Shown piece by piece: positions 24,740 through 31,200 of a stretch of 64,000 bases of DNA (the first letter of the stretch is position 1; each line of letters opens with the position of its first letter). The translations under genes were made by a program, and so were the position numbers. Location: the IMG/VR virus record IMGVR_UViG_3300017991_005548, positions 186,001 through 250,000 of that record, one strand, 5' to 3'. The stretch comes from a virus. The notes beneath the pieces were generated by a model, which did no database searches, was not told where the DNA came from, and saw only the letters and a list, made by a program, of their open reading frames with translations.

Positions 24740-24773
24740 AAAAAAATGCCCCTTGGGACGAATCCCAAGGGGC
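24740..24773 (-). terminator. Intrinsic terminator
   Basis: Stem GCCCCTTGGGA/TCCCAAGGGGC with a TTCG-type loop, followed on the minus strand by eight T. It ends the KKAGW-cassette gene at 24815. The 95 bases between it and the TATAATG box hold no further signal I can see. Confidence 0.88.
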
Positions 24774-24814
24774 AAATATCTTTTACGAAATATCTACAGA
24801 GTAGGTGTAAATAA

Positions 24815-25213
24815 TTAGCTGTCTTGAATTCCTTCTCTTGCTTTTTGGAGTTTGTCCATTAGCATTTGGTGTTCTTCAGGAGTAGGTTCCTCTGGAACTA
24901 TGTCTTCCATTTCGTCATGCTCAAACAAATCCCAAAGCCCTTGCCTTTTTAATTGCTCTTCTATTATAGCCGCACGGAATTTATTGCATTTACCTTCGAA
25001 ATAATCATCTACTTCAGCCAAATCAAGTGGTTGGTTTATAGCATCTTGGAAAATTTTTCTGAACCTGGCTAATACAGCTTCTGTACCTCCATCCCAATCT
25101 CCTTCCAAATCGTTTGCTTTTTTCATCCACCCAGCCTTCTTCCCCATATCAGTCCACTCTTTGCGAGTCATCTTAATCCTAGTTTTTCCACCAGCAGTTT
25201 TAACTATTTTCAT
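24815..25213 (-). CDS. Tagged small protein with KKAGW cassette
   Basis: A 132-residue protein. MKIVKTAGGKTRI, then KMTRKEWTDMGKKAGWMKKANDL (residues 14-36) is the third copy of the cassette. The remainder is helical and acidic: AVLARFRKIFQDAINQPLDLAEVDDYFEGKCNKFRAAIIEEQLKRQG, ending in a charged tail. The cassette ends in K-K-A-N, another K-x-A motif. Function of the cargo part is unknown. Confidence 0.7.
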   Translation of the reverse strand: MKIVKTAGGKTRIKMTRKEWTDMGKKAGWMKKANDLEGDWDGGTEAVLARFRKIFQDAINQPLDLAEVDDYFEGKCNKFRAAIIEEQLKRQGLWDLFEHDEMEDIVPEEPTPEEHQMLMDKLQKAREGIQDS

Positions 25214-25245
25214 TTTAATCTCTCCATTAAGGTCTTAATTCTAAT

Positions 25246-25273
25246 TTATTCAAAATCTTTTCTTTTGATCCTT
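25246..25273 (-). promoter_or_regulatory. AAGGAT-N16-GAATAA motif
   Basis: Minus-strand AGGAT, 16 bases, GAATAAATTAGAAT, ending 33 bases before the ATG of 24815-25213. It shares its long downstream part with the motif at 21121. Confidence 0.5.
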
Positions 25274-25292
25274 TAATCAGCAGTAATTGTTA

Positions 25293-25820
25293 TTAAGCCT
25301 TTGCCCAAGCCAAGCCTACCCCATTTACACCTAAAGCATTTTTACATGCTTCTATCGTTGTACCTTTAGTTATTACATTATCAACAAAATAAACATTCTT
25401 GTTGTCTAAATCCATAACGTCTGCATCATCTCTGACAATCATATTGTGCTCTTCAACCGTGTAATTAGGAAGATTTTGCTTTCTCCTTTGATGAGATGGT
25501 TCTATACTAGAAGACCGACCCAATGGATCATATATCTCAGATCCAGTTATTTTAGCAATTGCCTCGCATAAAAGCATGTTTGACCCCCTATCCCCTGATG
25601 ATGATGGAACTGGTACTAAGAGGCTATTAGATGCAACATATTTCGCCATAGTATCAGCCGCTATCTTAATGGCATCTGAATTTTTGTTCTTTATTTCGTA
25701 AGATATCTTTCTAACAAAAGCTTCTTGCTGTGATAGTTCTCTTCTTCTAGGAGAAATATATTGATAAATGGCTATATTTTTGCCATCATTTAAAAATTGA
25801 GCTTTTTTATACCAGTTCAT
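25293..25820 (-). CDS. Tagged phosphoribosyltransferase (ComF-like)
   Basis: A 175-residue protein starting MNWYKKAQFLNDG. The PRPP-binding loop is VYFVDNVITKGTTIEACKNAL (about 139-159), matching the type I phosphoribosyltransferase pattern in which two acidic residues precede a T-x-G-x-T loop; here the second acidic residue is Asn. An upstream LLVPVPSSSGDRGSNMLLCEAIAK segment is the ComF-style pyrophosphate loop. Such enzymes either make nucleotides from free bases or, in the ComF group, act in DNA uptake. Base specificity cannot be read from the sequence. The gene appears leaderless, since the promoter-like motif ends eight bases before the ATG. Confidence 0.75.
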   Translation of the reverse strand: MNWYKKAQFLNDGKNIAIYQYISPRRRELSQQEAFVRKISYEIKNKNSDAIKIAADTMAKYVASNSLLVPVPSSSGDRGSNMLLCEAIAKITGSEIYDPLGRSSSIEPSHQRRKQNLPNYTVEEHNMIVRDDADVMDLDNKNVYFVDNVITKGTTIEACKNALGVNGVGLAWAKA

Positions 25821-25827
25821 AACAATA

Positions 25828-25857
25828 TTAATTCAAAAATCTGTTCTTCTGACCCTT
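25828..25857 (-). promoter_or_regulatory. AAGGGT-N17-GAATTA motif at start codon
   Basis: Minus-strand AGGGT, 17 bases, GAATTAATA, ending only eight bases before the ATG of the phosphoribosyltransferase. No Shine-Dalgarno sequence fits between, which suggests a leaderless transcript. Confidence 0.5.
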
Positions 25858-25865
25858 TGTAAACA

Positions 25866-25898
25866 CAAAAATATCCCCTGAGGCGAACCTCAGGGGAT
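25866..25898 (-). terminator. Terminator after major capsid gene
   Basis: Stem ATCCCCTGAGG/CCTCAGGGGAT with loop TTCG, followed on the minus strand by ATTTTTGTG. It lies about 33 bases after the capsid stop codon. Confidence 0.88.
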
Positions 25899-25930
25899 AA
25901 ATACTTTCTACGAGATATCTAAGCTTTCGC

Positions 25931-26794
25931 TTAGCTACCAGCGGTAACTGTGACCTTGGCTACTGCGTAGGTATTGATGATTACAATACCAACTTCCTCA
26001 TAAATTACCCAACCGAGGCGGAGCTTCTTTGGATCGTCTGCTGGGAGGACGGTGATATCCTGACGAATCGGGAATGCACCAACGTACTCAGCAGGAGCGA
26101 GCAAGAAGACGGTATCGGTAGGCATCTTTGAAGATACGTGAATATCAGCAGTAAAGAGATGTCCGAACAAACCAGTTGTAAGAACTTCTTTCTGTGTTGC
26201 TTCATCATAGACAGTCTTACCAAATCCACGAATGTCAGCGTAACGAAGAGCATGCATAACAAGCTTACCTACTGTGAGGTCGTGCTGTTCGATGGTTGCG
26301 AAAGCTTGGTTCAAGGCGTTAAGGGTAAGAGCACCACCAGTTGAAACAACGGTATGTGCGGCATCAATTGCGGCGGCGATAGCGTTGAAGATGTTAAGAT
26401 CTTCTTCCTTCTGAATCGCTTCTTTAGCTTTGATCTGAGCACGGTCTACAATGTAGAATCTACGAGCTTTAATCTCACTCAAGCGAATAGTAGGATTGGT
26501 TGCAATCTCGAACGTAGGAACGAGAATTTCTTCACCTTCGGTAATACCATCAGGTACAGCGCCACGACGAGGAATAACCTGGGCGGTCTGGCGAACGTCT
26601 TTCTCGTAACGTGCATAAGCGCCCTGAGGAAGCTCATCCACCATGAGAAGTTTACGTCCAACTGCTTGATATTCCAATGCTCTACGAATTGGCTCGACCA
26701 TGGCCTGAGCCAATGCTACTCTACCTTCAGGTGTCTCAAGCGCCTGAGCGATAAGAGCTTCTCTTTCTGCATTAACAGATCTTTTATTAATCAT
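25931..26794 (-). CDS. Major capsid protein (HK97-like fold)
   Basis: A 287-residue protein. The layout fits a HK97-type shell protein: a helical N-arm (MINKRSVNAEREALIAQALETPEGRVALAQAMVEPIRRAL), an extended E-loop-like part (VIPRRGAVPDGITEGEEILVP), a long spine helix (about 115-145, RAQIKAKEAIQKEEDLNIFNAIAAAIDAA), and a P/A-domain end (PAEYVGAFPIRQDITVLPADDP...GWVIYEEVGIVIIN). Its position between decoration gene and terminator, its own leader and the cleaner, G+C-richer codon use support the most highly expressed gene. No K-x-A processing motif is seen near the N-terminus. Confidence 0.85.
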   Translation of the reverse strand: MINKRSVNAEREALIAQALETPEGRVALAQAMVEPIRRALEYQAVGRKLLMVDELPQGAYARYEKDVRQTAQVIPRRGAVPDGITEGEEILVPTFEIATNPTIRLSEIKARRFYIVDRAQIKAKEAIQKEEDLNIFNAIAAAIDAAHTVVSTGGALTLNALNQAFATIEQHDLTVGKLVMHALRYADIRGFGKTVYDEATQKEVLTTGLFGHLFTADIHVSSKMPTDTVFLLAPAEYVGAFPIRQDITVLPADDPKKLRLGWVIYEEVGIVIINTYAVAKVTVTAGS

Positions 26795-26864
26795 TTTGTT
26801 TCTCTCCTAATTAGTTGTTCTATAGGGGGTAATAGCCTATAAAATAAACCTTTTTTACTATACC

Positions 26865-27386
26865 TTATACAAGAAGCTTGTATTCGATATAAGTGTTAGA
26901 GTTATCGCCAGCAAGGGCCTGATCGCCATTGATGTCGATGCCAGGTACGCCACTTGGGTATGAGCCAGCGGCACGAGTCAAACGAGCAACAGGAGTTCCA
27001 GTGGTCAAACCACCTTCATCTGTAGTGTCGAGTACACCAAGGGCATTACCATAAAGCAATGCGCCAGGATTGGCGGATGATACGTTTGAAGCGAACTGGT
27101 CGGTTGCAAACTCACCACCTGAGTGATAGACAGTCATTTTACCTGAAGCTTTGGTTTCGTCAAAATAATCGGAAACCCTGTTCTGCCATCCTGCTGAGAT
27201 GCCAGGCATTGCTGAAGCGCTAGTTGACTTGGTGTCACCAGCTACACCGTAAACGGCGGCGTTGGTGCTTGCAAGTACTACTTCGCCAGATGTATTAAGA
27301 GAGACAAGCTGTCCTTCTTTAATAGTTTCGCCAGAGGCGACATCCTGTTCAGCGGCTACTACATGAAATTTTTCTACAAGAGCCAT
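26865..27386 (-). CDS. Probable head decoration / stabilisation protein
   Basis: A 173-residue protein, Ala/Gly/Ser/Thr-rich and beta-rich: GETIKEGQLVSLNTSGEVVLASTNAAVYGVAGD is a pattern seen in head-stabilisation (decoration) proteins that bind the outside of the shell. It directly precedes the major capsid gene on the same transcript, the usual order. AAAAGGAG precedes the start. Codon use resembles that of the capsid gene. It has no tag. Confidence 0.65.
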   Translation of the reverse strand: MALVEKFHVVAAEQDVASGETIKEGQLVSLNTSGEVVLASTNAAVYGVAGDTKSTSASAMPGISAGWQNRVSDYFDETKASGKMTVYHSGGEFATDQFASNVSSANPGALLYGNALGVLDTTDEGGLTTGTPVARLTRAAGSYPSGVPGIDINGDQALAGDNSNTYIEYKLLV

Positions 27387-27605
27387 TTTTTGTTTCTCCT
27401 TTTAGAGTTAATTTTTTGTCAATTTTCATTGACGGTTTTTTAACCAATTTGGTAAACGAAAACCAGCTTAACGCTACGATCTTTCTTCATTGATTTACTG
27501 AAAAAGTTGCCGTCATCTTATTAATCAAAACTGCAAACATTGAATTACTTACCAACTTGTTATATCCCTTTGTTCTATATTAATAAGGTGATTTCCTGCT
27601 TACTA
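27387..27605 (-). promoter_or_regulatory. Long leader of the capsid operon
   Basis: About 215 bases lie between a GTATAGTA box (27599-27606, minus strand) and the decoration-gene ATG. It contains a GTCAAT-GAAA-ATTGAC hairpin (near 27415-27432) close to the ribosome site, several short non-coding repeats and a 17-codon open frame without a ribosome site. No riboswitch family is recognised. Such leaders often stabilise abundant capsid mRNA. Confidence 0.45.
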
Positions 27606-27654
27606 TACAAAAAAACCACGAAATATTGCTGATAAAAGCCATATTTCGTGGTTT
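27606..27654 (-). terminator. Terminator upstream of capsid operon
   Basis: Long stem AACCACGAAATAT/ATATTTCGTGGTT followed on the minus strand by seven T and directly by GTATAGTA. It insulates the capsid operon from the two small tagged genes. Confidence 0.85.
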
Positions 27655-27675
27655 TGGCACAAAAATGATTGTTGT

Positions 27676-27909
27676 TTATTCTTTTAGAGACTTTCTTCTT
27701 TGCAATTCTTTTTTCATAGCATCTCTGGTTTTATCTAACTCTTCTAAGTCATATCCCCAATCGATACCATAATTTTCCTGTTCAATAATTTGATTATCAT
27801 AATAAAGCCAAGCCAACTCATTTTCTAATTCTTCTGTTGGAATTTCTTCTATTGGTTCTTTAGATATAATGTATTTATGTTCTTTGTTAGACACTCTTAT
27901 TAATTTCAT
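27676..27909 (-). CDS. Tagged small protein
   Basis: A 77-residue protein starting MKLIRVSNKEHKY. The rest is an acidic helical hairpin (PTEELENELAWLYYDNQIIEQENYGIDWGYDLEELDKTRDAMKKELQRRK). It overlaps the upstream tagged gene by four bases (ATGA). Function unknown. Together with 27906-28157 it forms a two-gene transcript between protease and capsid. Confidence 0.65.
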   Translation of the reverse strand: MKLIRVSNKEHKYIISKEPIEEIPTEELENELAWLYYDNQIIEQENYGIDWGYDLEELDKTRDAMKKELQRRKSLKE

Positions 27910-28157
27910 AATTTCCCCAATATTTCATCTAATCTTGTTGAAATCTCGACATCTGATAATTGTCTGAATGGAGCCTTAAATACAGTCCCAGACGGCAATG
28001 TAACCTGCACCTTGTCTCCACCTCCCAACACCTCTCTAAACTCATGATAAGTTAATCTATTGGGCTTGGCTCTTAATCCCTTGACATATACGACATTGTT
28101 GTTTGAGTCTACCCAAACAATCGATGGAATTTTAGAAGATATCTTGATTATTTTCAT
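27906..28157 (-). CDS. Tagged small beta-barrel-like protein
   Basis: An 83-residue protein starting MKIIKISSKIPSI. It is a short strand-rich domain (VWVDSNNNVVYVKGL, VQVTLPSGTVFKAPFRQL) followed by a C-terminal helix. The promoter-like motif AAGGAA-N17-GAATTA ends six bases before the ATG and no ribosome site is present, so the mRNA is probably leaderless. Function unknown. Confidence 0.65.
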   Translation of the reverse strand: MKIIKISSKIPSIVWVDSNNNVVYVKGLRAKPNRLTYHEFREVLGGGDKVQVTLPSGTVFKAPFRQLSDVEISTRLDEILGKL

Positions 28158-28162
28158 AACAA

Positions 28163-28192
28163 TTAATTCACTAATATAAAAAGAACTTCCTT
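28163..28192 (-). promoter_or_regulatory. AAGGAA-N17-GAATTA motif at start codon
   Basis: Minus-strand AGGAA, 17 bases, GAATTAATTGTT and then the ATG. With 25828 it is one of two copies placed for leaderless transcription. Confidence 0.5.
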
Positions 28193-28200
28193 TAAGAATA

Positions 28201-28252
28201 CAAAAAAAAGCCGCTCCGGTTTGCTTGCGAACAAGCAGAAGAGCGGCTTTTA
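28201..28252 (-). terminator. Terminator after the protease polyprotein
   Basis: Stem AAAGCCGCTC / GAGCGGCTTT enclosing a second hairpin (CTGCTTGTTCGCAAGCA), followed on the minus strand by eight T. It ends the large head-gene transcript 14 bases after the stop codon. Confidence 0.88.
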
Positions 28253-28265
28253 GAGTTAACCGAAC

Positions 28266-31200
28266 TTAACGTTGGTCGTTGTCAATCAAGTTGTCATTTA
28301 ACAACTTGGAACCAATCGTAAACGCTCCAGCGATTTTGTCCTGGAAGCTAGGCTCCTGGGCAGGCTGTGATTGAATTACGATAGCTGGAAGACCAGTTCC
28401 AGCAGTTTTAACTTGCTGTTCAGTAGAAGCAGTTTTAACGGCCTTAACTGGGAACATAGTTTCCGCAACTGAAGCAATTTTATCAACTTCAAACTGAGCT
28501 AATGCAGTAACAACATTATCAAATGTGCTCTTATCAGAAGCAATTCTGTTGTTAGCGGCTAACCATGAAGCAGTACGAAGAGCTTCCTCTTTACGTGCTT
28601 CCTTGATTCTAGCAAGTTGTTCTTCTCTTTTCTGTTGTACCTGTTTGAGATACTTATCATTGATGCCAGGCATATCTGACTGAGTTTCCTTCTCAACGCC
28701 CATATAAGCGTTATCGATAGGTACATCAGGCTTAGGTGCGTTAACGTCGATGTTATCTGGTCCTTCCTGTCCCATAGTAGCTTTTGCTCTAGGAACGTCT
28801 GGATTTGCCATCTTTACATCGATGTTGTCAGCGCCTTCATGACCCAAAGAAGCATCGGCTCTAGGAACTCCAGCTTCAACATCACCCTCAACGGTGTCAA
28901 CTTCTTTCATCTTTTTCGCTAATGCAAGCTGTCTCTGAGCCTCTTTGAGGTTTTTCTCAGCTTCAGCAATTACAGTACCTTTAATCTCATTATTGATTGC
29001 AGGCATATCTGATTGAGTAGCTTTCTCAATTCCCATGTAGGAACTATCAACAGCTACGTCTGGCAGACCAGCAGGTGGATTAATGTTATCTGCGCCTTCA
29101 TGGCCCATGGTAGCATTAGATCTAGGAACCTGAGGTTTGGCCATAGGAACGTCAATATTATCTGCTCCTTCATTCATCATAGTTGCCTTACTACGAGGTA
29201 CTCCAGCTTCAACGTCTTTCTCAATAGTTTTGATGAGCTTAGGCTTACCTGCCAACTTAATGTTGGACTCAGCGCCAGAGCGTCTTACTCTTGAGGAATT
29301 CATTGCCAAAGCCTCTGCAAGTGCGTCGGTATCAAATGTTTCCATATCTTCTCCTTCTGGAACTTCTTCAGCTTCAAATGCAACGTCCTCTGCGATGTCC
29401 TCTTCCAAGGCTTCATCACCAGTATTTTCAACAACTTCGAGGTTGTCTCCAGTGATGGTTACAGATTCAACTGCGACTTCTTCTGGTTCTTCAATAATCT
29501 CATCAACCTCTACATCGACTGAGTCGAGTGGTTCGAGATCATCTCCGATTTCAACTTCTTCCAAGATAGCCTGAGCTTTCTTGGCTAAGTTTTCTTCTTT
29601 CTGAATGAACAATTCGTTCATTGTAGCGAGATCGTATTGGCTAAGTGCAATCTTTCCTTCTTTTGCTTCATCAGCAAAAGCTTGGACGTAAATGTTATCA
29701 GATTCTTCTTTAGCGAACTTCTTCTTAATGCAGTTGCAAATTGAAGTTGCTTGAACAACATCATGTCCTTTGCTCTTTTGATCTTCAATACATTCATCCA
29801 TTGGATCTACTTGCATTAAAGTGTCAGCCAATTTTTTCATTTGACGGACTTTGGTAAAACCAAGTCTCTTCAGTTCTTTGCATACGCATTCAGCCAATGG
29901 CTTATCTTTGCAAGGACCGAATCTAGCTACAGTGTTTCCACCATAAGTTCTAGCAATTCTTTCAACGCAGTTAGCAGTTGGGAACGTATCGGCGTTAGCC
30001 TGAGCAGTCTTCAACATTCCAACAACCTTAAGCTTAGAAGCGAACTTCCTTGCTTCTTCTTTGCATTCTGGGCAACTATTGTCAGGAGAAAGATCCCATT
30101 CAACTCTTAACAAGCCGTTTGAAGGATTCTTACTACTAACAATGAGGTTCTTCTCGAAAGAAGTTCCGCATTGTCCGCATTCGCATTTGGTGCGACCATC
30201 GCCGCTTGCGATGACATCACATTTCTTATTTCCGCAAGCTGGGCAGACATCGCCATGGGCCTCTCTGTTAGCGGCAATACGAACAATAGAATCTTTATCA
30301 ATTCTAGTTTGAGCGGCAACTGGAAGTGCTGGCATTTCTTCAGGCTCTTCAGGGCCTTCAACGTCTTCCATACCTTCTTCGCCAACGCTTTTGGTAGGTT
30401 TGATGATTCTAAATTCAATTTCTTTCTTAATGAGAGCTTCGTATTCGGCTCCGCAATTCTGGCAGTTACCGATAATTCCACCGTCATCTTCTTTAGTTAC
30501 ATCAACATCAGATGAACCACACTCTGGGCAAATGCTCCAAGGAGCTTGCTTTTCGCCAACAGTTGGGATCTCATCCTCTAACTCATCCTCATTACCAGTG
30601 GTGAGAGCTTGAAGAGCAGGATCTTCTCCCATTGGAGGAGCGTCAAGACCTTCCTCAGGAGCGCCTGGAGCGGCGACTTCGCCTGCGGCCCCTGGCATTC
30701 CGCCACCCATTGGTGACTGAGCAGTTCTTTTCATCTTCTTATTATTATAGGCAACCTGATTAAGGTTTTCCATTTCAATATCAGCGTCAAGTCCGTCCTC
30801 AATGCCTTCTCCTACGAGATCGCCTTCAGGAACGATTTCTTCTTCAATTGGTGCTACTTCTTCGCCAATCGGAATTTCAACTGACTCTTCGCCAGCATCA
30901 GTCTGGACAGCGATTTGAATGGTATTACCATCAATAGTAACATTAGTGATAGAAGCAAGCTTCATATTTTCAGTTGCTAAAGCGCCTTTAGCAAACTTAA
31001 CGATATCTTTCTTGAAAGTGGCAGAAGTCTTTTGAGAACCAAGTTCTTCGAAATCGGTTTCAATTACGATGTCTGCTCCATCAAGTTTTTCAGGATTAAG
31101 AATTTCTTCCTGAGCCTGGACTCGCTTTCTTGATTCCAAAGAAGCTAGAATTTCTTCTCTTTCAGCATCTCTTTTAGCCTTTTCGTTTTTAACGACAGCT

